Of a DNA stretch of 64,000 nucleotides, positions 27,210 to 36,754 are shown in pieces (positions within the stretch are counted from its first letter, which is position 1; the number at the start of each line of letters is the position of its first letter). Position numbers and translations under genes: made by a program. A model generated the notes under the pieces. That model saw only the letters and a list, made by a program, of their open reading frames with translations, had not been told where the DNA came from and searched no databases. This DNA comes from Aquimarina mycalae (GTDB lineage Bacteria > Bacteroidota > Bacteroidia > Flavobacteriales > Flavobacteriaceae): the NCBI RefSeq assembly GCF_029906345.1, contig NZ_JARYGY010000009.1, positions 1-64,000 on the forward strand. The letters run 5' to 3'.

Positions 27210-28373
27210 TTAAACTTCGTTTTTTCGTTTTGCCTTATACCATCTTTCAGGTATTTCTTGATTACAAGCGCGCTCATAATCGTTGTATGTGCAAGGTAAT
27301 AACGTATGTCTTTTCAATTTATTATTGCCAGACGAAATAAAAGGTATTTCTATCCACCATCTTTCTGTTTTATAACTTTTATAAAATGAAAGAACTTCGT
27401 CTTCTATCGGAACATTATAGTGAAGCGTTCCTTTTTGATTTTTGATATCCAATTCTTTGGATCTATAGTTAACCCCTTCGATAAAATACCACAATATTTG
27501 TGCAATTAAAAGCGCAGCGGTTTCCTCGTGTTTGAAATTTTTAAATTCATAAATCCCAAAACTTTTTACCTTGTCACTTATGCCCGCATATCTGGCAATT
27601 GCACATATTTCTCTTCCATCGAAACCATTTGGAGAGGCATACTTATAATTAAGACAGGTTGAACTCATTGCTCCCAAATCCATAGCCACAATATCCGCAT
27701 CACGCATTATTGGTTCTACGATTGTTACATCTGATGTTACCTCACCCAATCGATATGCATCAAAATATAGTTTTTCTATAAGATCAATTTCTTCTTGAGA
27801 ATTAAAATACGTTTGGTATCCTATATTACTATAATTAAAAAGATTATAAGGCTGCTCTACAATAATTTTACCAACAAACGAAGTATTTGTAATCGGCTGC
27901 GAAGTATTACCTAAGTCAAATCTACTATCCACATTCACCAAATTCACCATTCTCTCTAAAATATCAAAGGCTCTATATTGACCATATACAAGATCCTGAC
28001 TCCCTCCAATAATCAATGGAATGATATTTTTCTGAAGTAGTGTGGCAAGAATATCCTTCATTAGAAAATAGGTGTCACTCACCTCTTCTCCTGGCATAAT
28101 ATCTCCAAGATCCACGATTGAAGTATCCCAATTACCAGGAAATAAGTCATATAAAGATTTGCGTATAGTATCAAAATGAAGTCCTTCGCCAAGAAAATCA
28201 ACATCATTCCTGTTTTCTCTAACACCAATAAGTGCAATGTCTACGTTATCTAAATCAGGAACTCCATAATCTGCAGTGTGAATTTTAATTTGTTTACCCA
28301 ATGAATGATCCGAAAGTAATGTTGCATGGGCTGCTACTAAATCACTAACCGGTGAAAGAAATTCGAAAGACAT
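27210..28373 (-). CDS. Arginase/formiminoglutamase-fold protein with altered metal site
   Basis: The 387 residues follow the ureohydrolase fold: IALIGV near 46-51, GGSQDLVYG at 123-131, VNVDSRFD at 146-153 and IVAMDLGAMSS at 228-238. In active family members these are GGDHS, DAHxD and SxDxDxxDP, which bind two manganese ions. Here the His in the first is Q126, the middle His is R151 and an Asp of the last motif is G234, so at least three of six ligands are changed. I infer a protein without arginase activity. It lies between topA and gldK on the same strand, starting 7 bases after topA stops, which suggests a role linked to type IX secretion or a retained structural use. The C-terminal tail ends in basic residues. 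Confidence 0.75.
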   Translation of the reverse strand: MSFEFLSPVSDLVAAHATLLSDHSLGKQIKIHTADYGVPDLDNVDIALIGVRENRNDVDFLGEGLHFDTIRKSLYDLFPGNWDTSIVDLGDIMPGEEVSDTYFLMKDILATLLQKNIIPLIIGGSQDLVYGQYRAFDILERMVNLVNVDSRFDLGNTSQPITNTSFVGKIIVEQPYNLFNYSNIGYQTYFNSQEEIDLIEKLYFDAYRLGEVTSDVTIVEPIMRDADIVAMDLGAMSSTCLNYKYASPNGFDGREICAIARYAGISDKVKSFGIYEFKNFKHEETAALLIAQILWYFIEGVNYRSKELDIKNQKGTLHYNVPIEDEVLSFYKSYKTERWWIEIPFISSGNNKLKRHTLLPCTYNDYERACNQEIPERWYKAKRKNEV

Positions 28374-28380
28374 ATTTTAT

Positions 28381-30885
28381 TTATTTCTTTTTTGCAGTCT
28401 TCTTAGTTGCAGTTTTTTTCTTAGTTGCGGTTTTTTTCTTAGGTGCATTCTTTTCGATAATATCTTTTACCTTATCTAAAGTCAGCTTGGTTGCGTCTAC
28501 CGTTTTAGGCAATTCTATTTTTGTTTTACCTTTTATGATATTGCTTCGTCCCCATCTTGCTTTTTCAACACGAATACCTTCATCTTCCCAATTATGAATT
28601 ACCTTATCTATTTCTTTCTGTTTCTTTTCTTCAATTAATTGAACGATATCTTCATCAGAAAGGTTATCAAAATCGTATTTCTTATTCACATTAATAAACA
28701 TCCCGTTCCATTTAATAAATGGTCCGAATCTACCTGTTCCTTTTTGCACTGGTAAATTTTCATATGTATATATAGGTGCATCGGCTTTTTCTTTAGCATC
28801 AATCAGTTCGATAGCTCTATCCAGCGATGTACTTAAGGGGTCTTCTCCTTTATCCAAAGAAACAAACTTAGCTCCAAATTTTACATAAGGTCCAAAACGT
28901 CCATTGTTTACAGTAACCGTTTCTCCTTTATAATCTCCTAATTCTTTTGGCAATTGAAATAAATCCATTGCTTCTTCAAAAGTAATACTCCCTAAAGTTT
29001 GTCCTGGAGCCAAACTAGCAAACCTAGGTTTATCTTCATCTTCTACAGTTCCTATTTGGACCATTGGCCCAAATTTCCCTAATCTCACGCTTACTGGTTT
29101 TCCAGATTCTGGATCTTCTCCTAATATTCGTTCTCCTACTTCTCGTTCTGCATTCTGCGCTACATCTTCTACTCTAGGATGAAATTCTTCATAAAACTCT
29201 TTCATCACATGAGTCCAATCTTCATTCCCTTCAGCAATACCATCAAAGTCTTGCTCAACTTTTGCAGTAAAATTATAATCTAAAATAGAAGAAAAATGAT
29301 TTACTAAGAAATCGTTCACTACCATTCCAACATCTGTTGGAATTAGTTTTCCTTTATCACTACCTACCTTTTCTTCTAGTTTTTTCTCCTTAACATCACC
29401 ATTAGAAAGTATCATCTGAATATATCCACGCTCTTCTCCTTCTTTAGAGCCTTTCTCAATATACTTTCTATTTTGGATTGTTGATATTGTAGGTGCATAT
29501 GTAGATGGACGACCTATCCCTAATTCTTCTAGCTTCTTCACCAATGCGGCTTCAGAATATCGACTTGGCGGTCTTGTAAATCTTTCTGTTGCCGAAATAA
29601 AATTATTAAACAAATCTTCACTTACTTTCATTGCTGGTAAGATTCCGCTTTGTTCTTCATCTTCATCATCATTCCCTTCAAGGTATACTTTAAGAAACCC
29701 TTCAAATTTTATCACCTCTCCATTTGCTGTAAATTGTTCTCCATGTGTATTGGATTCAATTTTCACATTGGTTCTTTCTAATTTAGCATCACTCATTTGT
29801 GAAGCAATAGCTCTTTTCCAGATTAATTCATACAAACGTTGCTGATCATAATCTGCAGGAACTGTATGTCTAGAGAAGTCTGTTGGTCTTATTGCCTCAT
29901 GAGCTTCTTGTGCTCCTTTAGCTTTACCTTTATATTGTCTAGGATTGCTATAATCTTCTCCATAAGCCGAAATTATTTCTGCCTTAGCACCATTCTGAGC
30001 TTCTGTAGATAGATTTACACTATCTGTTCTCATATAGGTAATCAATCCTGCCTCATACAAACGTTGCGCCATCGTCATAGTCTTACTTACAGAAAAATAT
30101 AATTTTCTAGATGCTTCCTGTTGTAATGTAGAAGTAGTAAATGGAGGTGCAGGAGATTTTTTTGCAGGTTTTGTTGTCAGATCCGCTACCTGAAAAGAAG
30201 CTCCTAAGTTCTTTTTTAAGAATGTCTCAGCTTCTTCTTTTGTTGTAAAGTTTTTAGGAAGTTTTGCTTTAAAAGACTTCCCAGCCTTATTAGCAAACTC
30301 TGCATCAATCCTATAAGATGCCACTGGTGTAAAACCTAATATCTCGCGTTCTCTTTCTACTATTAAACGTACTGATACAGATTGCACTCTACCAGCAGAC
30401 AACCCTCCTTTTACTTTTCTCCATAATACTGGTGACAATTCATATCCTACCAAACGATCCAACACCCTTCTAGCCTGTTGTGCATTTACCAGATTGTAAT
30501 CTATAGCTCTTGGGTTTTCTATTGCTCTAAGAATTGCTTTTTTAGTGATCTCATGAAAAACAATACGACGTGTTTTTTCTTCTTCTAATTTTAAAGTTTC
30601 TGCCAAGTGCCATGCAATCGCTTCTCCTTCTCGATCCTCATCACTTGCGAGCCAAACCATTTCAGCTTTTTTAGAAAGATCCTTCAGTTTTTTCACTACA
30701 TCTTTCTTATCCTTGGACACTATATACTTAGGCTTAAAACCTTCTTCTACATCAACTCCAAGTTCCTTAGCAGGTAAATCTGCAATATGCCCAAAACTAG
30801 AAGCAACAGTATAATCTTTTCCAAGAAATTTTTCTATTGTTTTAGCCTTTGCTGGTGACTCTACGATCACTAAATTCTTAGCCAT
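28381..30885 (-). CDS. topA: DNA topoisomerase I
   Basis: Type IA topoisomerase that relaxes negative supercoils. The 834 residues show the TOPRIM domain (KNLVIVESPAKAKTIEKFLG and SDEDREGEAIAWHL at about 81-94), the catalytic Tyr284 in LITYMRTDSV and GRPSTYAPTISTIQNRKY. C-terminal repeats with GRFGPYVKFG and GRFGPFIKWN take the place of zinc ribbons, as in Bacteroidetes forms, and a Lys/Thr-rich tail binds DNA. A promoter is visible at 30997-31025. The arginase-like gene follows after 7 bases, so the two may share a transcript. Confidence 0.97.
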   Translation of the reverse strand: MAKNLVIVESPAKAKTIEKFLGKDYTVASSFGHIADLPAKELGVDVEEGFKPKYIVSKDKKDVVKKLKDLSKKAEMVWLASDEDREGEAIAWHLAETLKLEEEKTRRIVFHEITKKAILRAIENPRAIDYNLVNAQQARRVLDRLVGYELSPVLWRKVKGGLSAGRVQSVSVRLIVEREREILGFTPVASYRIDAEFANKAGKSFKAKLPKNFTTKEEAETFLKKNLGASFQVADLTTKPAKKSPAPPFTTSTLQQEASRKLYFSVSKTMTMAQRLYEAGLITYMRTDSVNLSTEAQNGAKAEIISAYGEDYSNPRQYKGKAKGAQEAHEAIRPTDFSRHTVPADYDQQRLYELIWKRAIASQMSDAKLERTNVKIESNTHGEQFTANGEVIKFEGFLKVYLEGNDDEDEEQSGILPAMKVSEDLFNNFISATERFTRPPSRYSEAALVKKLEELGIGRPSTYAPTISTIQNRKYIEKGSKEGEERGYIQMILSNGDVKEKKLEEKVGSDKGKLIPTDVGMVVNDFLVNHFSSILDYNFTAKVEQDFDGIAEGNEDWTHVMKEFYEEFHPRVEDVAQNAEREVGERILGEDPESGKPVSVRLGKFGPMVQIGTVEDEDKPRFASLAPGQTLGSITFEEAMDLFQLPKELGDYKGETVTVNNGRFGPYVKFGAKFVSLDKGEDPLSTSLDRAIELIDAKEKADAPIYTYENLPVQKGTGRFGPFIKWNGMFINVNKKYDFDNLSDEDIVQLIEEKKQKEIDKVIHNWEDEGIRVEKARWGRSNIIKGKTKIELPKTVDATKLTLDKVKDIIEKNAPKKKTATKKKTATKKTAKKK

Positions 30886-30996
30886 AATCCTTTTTTTTCA
30901 TCTGTTGATAATTCATGCATATTGGTTGACAGATGGAATTGCCAATACACATTTTCAGTTGGTAGTAATCCAGCCATAAAGACTTATTTCTGGGCA

Positions 30997-31025
30997 CAAA
31001 AGTATATCAATTTTTTGAGATCAAA
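30997..31025 (-). promoter_or_regulatory. Bacteroidetes-type promoter for topA
   Basis: On the minus strand TTTG (31022-31025), a 17-base spacer and TACTTTTG (30997-31004) match the group consensus. The implied leader to topA is about 105 bases. Confidence 0.6.
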
Positions 31026-31050
31026 ATTTTTTGTTGAAAATTAACCTAAA

Positions 31051-31074
31051 AAAACCTGCAAATCAGCAGGTTTT
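31051..31074. terminator. Bidirectional terminator between topA region and 31085 gene
   Basis: Arms AAAACCTGC and GCAGGTTTT with a six-base loop have T runs in both directions. It ends transcripts of the minus-strand gene at 31085-31867. Confidence 0.8.
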
Positions 31075-31084
31075 ATTTTACTTT

Positions 31085-31867
31085 TTATTCAACAATTACA
31101 TTCCAGTTGTCTGATTCTTCTTGATCTTCAAAACCTATCCCATCCTTGTACATATAATATACGGGTAAATACACAAAGGAAGCTGTAAAAAATATACCTA
31201 CAAAACACAATATCATTCCAACCAATTGCGATAATATAGATGAAATAAAAATCAATCCAAAAGCAATTAGCCAAATCTTATTCCCGAATTTAAAGCTTGC
31301 TTTAATCAAATCTGAAGTATTTAACTCTGCGTTGAAAGCAAAAATAACGCCGAATAACTGTAAAGGAACCATCACATAAAAAATTGGTAAGTAACATAAT
31401 AAAATTGCTAATAAAGCAATCCCAAAAGTTGCAATTGCCAACGCAAAGAGTTTTCCTAAATACTTCCCCTTAAAGAACATAAAGTAACTATTAGTTTCTG
31501 GAAGCCCCATATCTACTTGTTTACATACTCTATAAAAATGTGCTGTAATACCTAATTGAAAAGCTGAAGCTACCATGGAAACAACAATAATCAAAATAAC
31601 AAATAGAATAGCTAGCCCTATAGACAATTCTTCGAATTGATTTGGATAATCCCCATAAGAATCTTCGAATCCAGCTAAACCCGCTAATGCAATAATTGGA
31701 ATATACATTATAATAATTAATGGGATTACAATTACCATAGAAATCAGTAAATGAATAAACCCTTGTAGCCAAACCTTTTTAAAAAGCTCTATACTTTTAT
31801 TAAAGATGCCTCCAAAATCTACAGGTTTACTATTTTCTATTTTTTCGAAAAGTTGATTAGAATTCAT
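31085..31867 (-). CDS. Multi-pass membrane protein, function unknown
   Basis: A 260-residue protein with an N-terminal soluble stretch (about 1-30, EKIENSKPVDFGGIFNKSIELFKKVW) and five or six membrane helices beginning near 35, 75, 140, 165, 195 and 215. The acidic tail reads GFEDQEESDNWNVIVE. The arrangement resembles unnamed flavobacterial membrane proteins and the membrane part of GlpQ-like proteins. I do not recognise a function. Divergent from miaB. Two CAAATATA stretches upstream (31899-31906, 31917-31924) are possible -7 boxes on the minus strand. Confidence 0.6.
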   Translation of the reverse strand: MNSNQLFEKIENSKPVDFGGIFNKSIELFKKVWLQGFIHLLISMVIVIPLIIIMYIPIIALAGLAGFEDSYGDYPNQFEELSIGLAILFVILIIVVSMVASAFQLGITAHFYRVCKQVDMGLPETNSYFMFFKGKYLGKLFALAIATFGIALLAILLCYLPIFYVMVPLQLFGVIFAFNAELNTSDLIKASFKFGNKIWLIAFGLIFISSILSQLVGMILCFVGIFFTASFVYLPVYYMYKDGIGFEDQEESDNWNVIVE

Positions 31868-31934
31868 ATGAAGAATTGATTTAGTGTATTAGTTATCTCA
31901 AATATAAATATTTAAACAAATATAACTCTGCCAC

Positions 31935-31966
31935 TTTGTCATATATATTTTTAAAGACTATCTTTG
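31935..31966 (+). promoter_or_regulatory. Bacteroidetes-type promoter for miaB operon
   Basis: TTTG (31935-31938), 20 bases, TATCTTTG (31959-31966): an exact fit to the -33/-7 consensus. The ATG of miaB follows about 33 bases after the expected start. Confidence 0.75.
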
Positions 31967-32005
31967 CACACTATTTGAGTTGAATCTGCAAGGATATAAA
32001 TACGC

Positions 32006-33451
32006 ATGGAGAAGATTATTGATGAAAACATTCAGGGACAAGCATTATCTTTAGACAAAAAAGAAGGTAATACACGAAAACTTTTTATAGAAAGTTATGG
32101 GTGTCAAATGAATTTTAGTGATAGTGAAATTGTAGCTTCAATTTTAGCTAAAGAAGGTTTTAATACTACACAAGATTTAGAGGATGCCGACCTAGTACTC
32201 GTAAATACCTGTTCTATTCGAGAAAAAGCAGAACTAACCGTTAGAAAGCGTTTAGAAAAATATAATGCTGTAAAAAGAATCAATCCTGGAATGAAAGTAG
32301 GTGTTCTGGGATGTATGGCAGAACGATTAAAAAGTAAGTTTCTTGAAGAAGAAAAAATCGTAGATCTTGTAGTTGGTCCAGATGCATATAAAGATTTACC
32401 AAATCTTATAGAACAAGTAGACGCAGGAAGAAATGCTGTAAATGTCATTTTATCTAAAGAAGAGACCTATGGCGATATCTCTCCTGTACGTTTGCAAAGT
32501 AATGGAGTATCTGCTTTTGTATCCATAACTCGTGGTTGTGATAATATGTGCACATTCTGTGTCGTACCATTTACAAGAGGAAGAGAACGAAGTCGGGATC
32601 CACAGAGTATTCTGAAAGAAATAGAGGATCTTGTACATAATAATTTTAAAGAAATCACACTCCTTGGACAGAATGTAGATAGCTATTTATGGTATGGTGG
32701 AGGTCTTAAAAAAGATTTTGAAAAAGCTAGTGATATGCAAAAAGCTACCGCTACCGATTTTGCAAAACTTTTGGATATGGTAGCGACAAAGTATCCTAAA
32801 CTACGTATCCGTTTTTCTACATCAAATCCTCAAGACATGACACTAGATGTAATTGAGGTAATGGCTAAACACAAGAACATCTGTAAACACATTCATTTAC
32901 CTATACAAAGTGGTAGTGATCGTATTCTTGCGGCAATGAATCGTTTACACACTCGTCAGGAGTATATAGAACTAGTAGATAACATCAAACGAATTATCCC
33001 TGATTGCTCTATTACTCAGGATATGATTATAGGTTTCCCTACAGAGACAGAAGAAGACCATCAGGATACTTTATCACTGTTAGAACTTATAAAATACGAG
33101 CACGGTTATATGTATGCTTATTCTGAAAGACCAGGTACTCTGGCAGAAAGAAAGCTAGAAGATGATGTCCCTGAAGAGGTTAAAAAAAGAAGGCTTGCTG
33201 AAGTAATTGCTTTGCAACGTAAACATTGTGCTTATAGACACGAGTCATATATCGGACAAACTTTTGAAGTTTTAATCGAAAAAGAATCCAAAAAATCGGA
33301 TCAACATTGGAGCGGAAGAACCACCAAAAACATAGTTGCAATTTTCCCTAAAGGAGATTACAAAATTGGTGATTTTGTGATGGTGCGTATTGATGAATGT
33401 ACTAGTGCCACATTACTTGGAGAAGTCATTGGATATTCTGATAATAATTAA
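32006..33451 (+). CDS. miaB: tRNA-2-methylthio-N6-dimethylallyladenosine synthase
   Basis: MiaB is a radical-SAM methylthiotransferase that adds a methylthio group to i6A at position 37 of tRNAs reading UNN codons. The 481 residues have an N-terminal UPF0004 domain with cluster Cys (C33 in SYGCQMN, then NTCS and LGCMAER), the radical-SAM CxxxCxxC at C178, C182 and C185 (RGCDNMCTFC), and a C-terminal TRAM domain (about 410-478). It is the first gene of a run with a sigma-54 activator, lptE, a TPR gene and secG. Confidence 0.97.
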   Translation: MEKIIDENIQGQALSLDKKEGNTRKLFIESYGCQMNFSDSEIVASILAKEGFNTTQDLEDADLVLVNTCSIREKAELTVRKRLEKYNAVKRINPGMKVGVLGCMAERLKSKFLEEEKIVDLVVGPDAYKDLPNLIEQVDAGRNAVNVILSKEETYGDISPVRLQSNGVSAFVSITRGCDNMCTFCVVPFTRGRERSRDPQSILKEIEDLVHNNFKEITLLGQNVDSYLWYGGGLKKDFEKASDMQKATATDFAKLLDMVATKYPKLRIRFSTSNPQDMTLDVIEVMAKHKNICKHIHLPIQSGSDRILAAMNRLHTRQEYIELVDNIKRIIPDCSITQDMIIGFPTETEEDHQDTLSLLELIKYEHGYMYAYSERPGTLAERKLEDDVPEEVKKRRLAEVIALQRKHCAYRHESYIGQTFEVLIEKESKKSDQHWSGRTTKNIVAIFPKGDYKIGDFVMVRIDECTSATLLGEVIGYSDNN

Positions 33452-33494
33452 TATAATTTAGATTAAAGAACAACCTAATAATAGTGTATCATAA

Positions 33495-34757
33495 ATGGAG
33501 TCAGTTCAAGCTACAAAACAACGATTCGGAATTATAGGAAACGATCCTAAACTAAATCGCGCTATCGAAAAAGCTATACAAGTAGCTCCTACAGATATTT
33601 CGGTTTTAGTAACTGGAGAAAGTGGTGTGGGTAAAGAAAGTGTTCCTAAAATCATACACTCATTATCACATCGCAAACATGGCAAATACATCGCAGTAAA
33701 TTGTGGAGCCATACCAGAAGGAACGATAGATAGTGAATTGTTTGGTCATGAAAAAGGTGCCTTTACAGGTGCTACTTCCACAAGAAATGGATATTTCGAA
33801 GTTGCAGATGGAGGTACTATATTTCTAGATGAAGTAGGTGAATTGCCATTAACAACCCAAGTTAGATTACTGAGAGTATTAGAAAACGGAGAATTTATTA
33901 AAGTAGGTTCTTCTAAGGTTCAAAAAACAGATGTTCGTATTGTAGCAGCCACGAATGTAAATATGTTCGAGGCTATTAAAAAGGAAAAATTCAGAGAAGA
34001 CCTATACTATCGTCTTAGCACAGTAGAAATCCTTTTACCTCCTTTAAGAGAAAGAGAAGAGGATATTCACCTTTTATTCAGGAAATTCGCTTCCGACTTT
34101 GCTACAAAATATAAAATGCCAACCATTCGATTACATGAAGATGCCGTTTCATTATTAGAAAAGTATCATTGGAGTGGTAATATCAGACAATTACGCAACA
34201 TAGCAGAGCAAATTTCAGTCCTTGAACAAAACAGAACGATCTCTGGAAGTACTTTAAGAGGTTACCTACCAAATATAGGAAGTAACTTACCAGCTGTCAT
34301 TTCTTCTGATAAAAAAGATAGTGATTTCAGTAATGAGCGAGAAATTCTATACAAAGTACTTTTTGATATGAAAAATGATCTTAATGATCTCAAAAAGTTA
34401 ACAATGGAATTGATGCAAAGCGGTAATTCTCAACAAGTACAAAAAGATCACGAAGGTTTGATCAGAAAGATCTATAGGGATGATAAAGATGAAGAAGATA
34501 TCCCATTTGAGGAGCCAATAACTCCTTCAACTGAGGTTTTACAAATTACTTCCCCAGAAATATCCAAAAAAGAAGACGACAAGTATCATTTTGCAGAAGA
34601 AATCGAAGAAGAAGAGACATTATCATTACACGACAAAGAATTAGAATTAATTAAAAAATCTCTAGAGCGTCATCGTGGTAAACGCAAAGCTGCAGCAGAT
34701 GAATTAGGAATTAGCGAGCGAACGTTGTATCGAAAAATCAAACAATATGACCTATAA
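33495..34757 (+). CDS. Sigma-54-dependent transcriptional activator (AAA+ with Fis-type HTH)
   Basis: The 420-residue protein begins directly with the AAA+ domain. Walker A is GESGVGKES (41-49), the sigma-54-contacting loop is GAFTGA (88-93), and Walker B is GGTIFLDEVGEL (106-117). A helix-turn-helix of Fis type ends it (AADELGISERTLYRKIKQYDL). There is no receiver or sensor domain, so activity must be set by expression or a partner. Residues 265-375 are an unusual acidic, low-complexity linker before the HTH. It lies 43 bases after miaB and 66 before lptE. Targets are unknown; a sigma-54-like element is seen before groES. Confidence 0.92.
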   Translation: MESVQATKQRFGIIGNDPKLNRAIEKAIQVAPTDISVLVTGESGVGKESVPKIIHSLSHRKHGKYIAVNCGAIPEGTIDSELFGHEKGAFTGATSTRNGYFEVADGGTIFLDEVGELPLTTQVRLLRVLENGEFIKVGSSKVQKTDVRIVAATNVNMFEAIKKEKFREDLYYRLSTVEILLPPLREREEDIHLLFRKFASDFATKYKMPTIRLHEDAVSLLEKYHWSGNIRQLRNIAEQISVLEQNRTISGSTLRGYLPNIGSNLPAVISSDKKDSDFSNEREILYKVLFDMKNDLNDLKKLTMELMQSGNSQQVQKDHEGLIRKIYRDDKDEEDIPFEEPITPSTEVLQITSPEISKKEDDKYHFAEEIEEEETLSLHDKELELIKKSLERHRGKRKAAADELGISERTLYRKIKQYDL

Positions 34758-34823
34758 TAGGTTTGAGGAAAAATAAATTGTAGAATAACGAAATTTAATA
34801 GTATCTAAATCATAAAAAGATTG

Positions 34824-35324
34824 ATGAAAAAAGTAAAATATGTAATAATAGCCATTATTGGATTCACTATACTTCAGGGATGTGGCGCTTATTCTTTTAG
34901 TGGTATAAATACTTCTGCCACCTCATTTCAGGTTGCATTCTTTCAGAATCAGGCTCCAATTACTATTCCTGGAATTGATCAAACCTTTACCAATCAATTA
35001 CAAGATTTAATCCTGAATCAAACAAACCTCGATTTGGTTACCTCTAATGGAGATATTGCATATGAAGGAGAAATTGTTCAATACTATGTAGCCCCTACAA
35101 ATGCAACCTCACAAAATACAGCAGCTCAAAACCGACTTACAATAGCTGTTAATGTTCGCTTTTACGATACTAAAAACCCTAAGGAAGATCTTGAACAACG
35201 TTTTTCTTTCTTTTTTGACTATCCAGCATCTCAATCTGAAACTGTGGTTAGAGATGAAGCAATACAAGTAATATACGAAAGGATCACGCAGGACATCTTA
35301 AATGCTACTTTAGCAAAATGGTAA
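34824..35324 (+). CDS. lptE: LPS-assembly lipoprotein LptE
   Basis: LptE plugs the LptD barrel and helps place LPS in the outer leaflet. The 166 residues start with a lipoprotein signal (FTILQGC, lipidated Cys20) and continue with the short Bacteroidetes LptE pattern GAYSFSG...FQVAFFQNQAPI and LEQRFSFFFDYP. I use ATG 34824; a TTG one codon earlier gives no advantage. Neighbours are an activator upstream and a TPR gene 20 bases downstream. lptC lies in this same window at 62820-63377. Confidence 0.88.
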   Translation: MKKVKYVIIAIIGFTILQGCGAYSFSGINTSATSFQVAFFQNQAPITIPGIDQTFTNQLQDLILNQTNLDLVTSNGDIAYEGEIVQYYVAPTNATSQNTAAQNRLTIAVNVRFYDTKNPKEDLEQRFSFFFDYPASQSETVVRDEAIQVIYERITQDILNATLAKW

Positions 35325-35344
35325 AACCCTTTAATTATTAATTT

Positions 35345-36310
35345 TTGAACACTAAAGAACTTACATATTTGTTTCAAAACCCCTCTTCATTAACAAGAGA
35401 GCAAACAGAAAATCTGGAAAAAATCATTCAGGAGTTTCCCTATTTTCAGTCCGTAAGATCTTTAGTACTAAAAGGATTAAAAGATCAGGAAAGTTTTAGA
35501 TATAATCAAGAACTAAAATCGACAGCTGCCTACACAACAGATCGTGGAGTGTTATTTGATTTTATTACTTCTCCAGTTTTTGATAACGATATTGATCCTT
35601 CAATATCAGAAAAAAAGAGCAGCATTGATATTGATGTAATAGATGCTGAAGAAATAAAAACGCTCTCCAGAATATCTATGGATGATGCGGTATCTATGAA
35701 AATAGAAGAAGCTGAAGAAGTATTAGATCCTTCTTTGTTTTCATCCAAAGAAGAAAATATCATCAAACACATTAGCGTTTCTGAAGCCCTGATAGAACAA
35801 TCCAAAACCAACATACAGGAAGAAGGTGAAGATGAAGAATCTTCCATTGAAAAAAAGCCAACACAAGCATTAGAAATTGACAAACCTCTTGATTTTAATA
35901 AAAAAGAAGCACACTCTTTTGCTGAATGGTTAAAAATCACATCGATACAACCTATCGACAGAAGTACTGAAGAAAAAAACACGTTACCAGAAGAACATAA
36001 AGAAGTAACAAAAGAAAACGAAAAACTATCTGATCAAGAACATAAATTCAATTTGATTGACGAGTTTATAGCTAATAACCCAAAAATCAAACCTCCTCAA
36101 AAAAATGCTCCTTCTCGTAATCTTGCAAAAGAACATACGGTAGCTCCAGATGAGTTAATGACAGAGACTTTAGCTCGAGTATATCTTGCCCAGAAAAAGT
36201 ATAAAAAGGCAATTCAAGCTTATAAAATATTAATTTTGAAAAATCCCGAAAAAAGTGGTTTCTTTGCAGACCAAATTCGAGCAATAGAAAATTTACAAGA
36301 AAATAAATAA
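35345..36310 (+). CDS. TPR-like protein of the lptE-secG operon
   Basis: A 321-residue protein starting at TTG, because an in-frame stop lies just upstream (35339-35341) and no ATG occurs for over 100 codons. The N-terminal part (1-65) is helical, residues 70-250 are acidic and low in complexity, and the C-terminal 60 residues hold a TPR-like helical pair (ETLARVYLAQKKYKKAIQAYKILILKNPEKSGFF). There is no signal peptide. Function is unknown, but its place between lptE and secG is suggestive of an envelope task. The gap to secG is 9 bases. Confidence 0.7.
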   Translation: MNTKELTYLFQNPSSLTREQTENLEKIIQEFPYFQSVRSLVLKGLKDQESFRYNQELKSTAAYTTDRGVLFDFITSPVFDNDIDPSISEKKSSIDIDVIDAEEIKTLSRISMDDAVSMKIEEAEEVLDPSLFSSKEENIIKHISVSEALIEQSKTNIQEEGEDEESSIEKKPTQALEIDKPLDFNKKEAHSFAEWLKITSIQPIDRSTEEKNTLPEEHKEVTKENEKLSDQEHKFNLIDEFIANNPKIKPPQKNAPSRNLAKEHTVAPDELMTETLARVYLAQKKYKKAIQAYKILILKNPEKSGFFADQIRAIENLQENK

Positions 36311-36319
36311 CAATATATA

Positions 36320-36655
36320 ATGACAACGTTTTCAATCTTTTTAATACTAATTGTAATTGTATCATTTTTACTAGTTGTAGTAATTATGGTTCAAAATCCT
36401 AAAGGTGGAGGTTTATCTTCTTCTTTTGGTGGCGGAGGAACACAGCAGTTAGGCGGTGTGAAAAAAACTACTGATTTCTTAGATAAAAGTACTTGGGCAC
36501 TTGCTACTTTATTATTAGTGCTAATCCTGTTATCTAATATTGATTTAATGGACGGATCGACAAGTCAAGATCCTAGTGTAGATACTAACGATGTAGAAGT
36601 AATTGACACTCCTGCGGTACCTGCTCCAACAACGGATGACACTCCAGAAGGCTAA
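36320..36655 (+). CDS. secG: Protein translocase subunit SecG
   Basis: SecG is the small accessory subunit of the SecYEG channel. The 111 residues show two membrane helices (about 3-24 and 52-73) joined by the conserved MVQNPKGGGLSSSFGGGGTQ loop, then an acidic tail of about 35 residues unlike the E. coli protein. Last gene of the miaB run; a terminator follows. Confidence 0.93.
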   Translation: MTTFSIFLILIVIVSFLLVVVIMVQNPKGGGLSSSFGGGGTQQLGGVKKTTDFLDKSTWALATLLLVLILLSNIDLMDGSTSQDPSVDTNDVEVIDTPAVPAPTTDDTPEG

Positions 36656-36680
36656 TGTCTCTGTATATAAAGAAAATTAA

Positions 36681-36712
36681 ATGTCGACTTGTCATATAGT
36701 CGGCATTTTTTA
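36681..36712 (+). terminator. Terminator after secG
   Basis: Nine-base arms ATGTCGACT and AGTCGGCAT (one G-U pair) with an eight-base loop, followed by TTTTTTATTT. Confidence 0.85.
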
Positions 36713-36720
36713 TTTCAATT

Positions 36721-36754
36721 TGTCAGTATGAAGTCACTGGCATAATTTCTGAAA
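36721..36754 (+). promoter_or_regulatory. groES control region: inverted repeat over a sigma-54-like element
   Basis: TGTCAGT (36721-36727) and ACTGGCA (36736-36742) form an imperfect inverted repeat. The right arm overlaps TGGCATAATTTCTGA (36738-36752), which has the -24 TGGCA of sigma-54 promoters and a TG, rather than GC, at the -12 place. No TAnnTTTG box is present. The start would fall about 40 bases before groES. Assignment is tentative. Confidence 0.4.
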
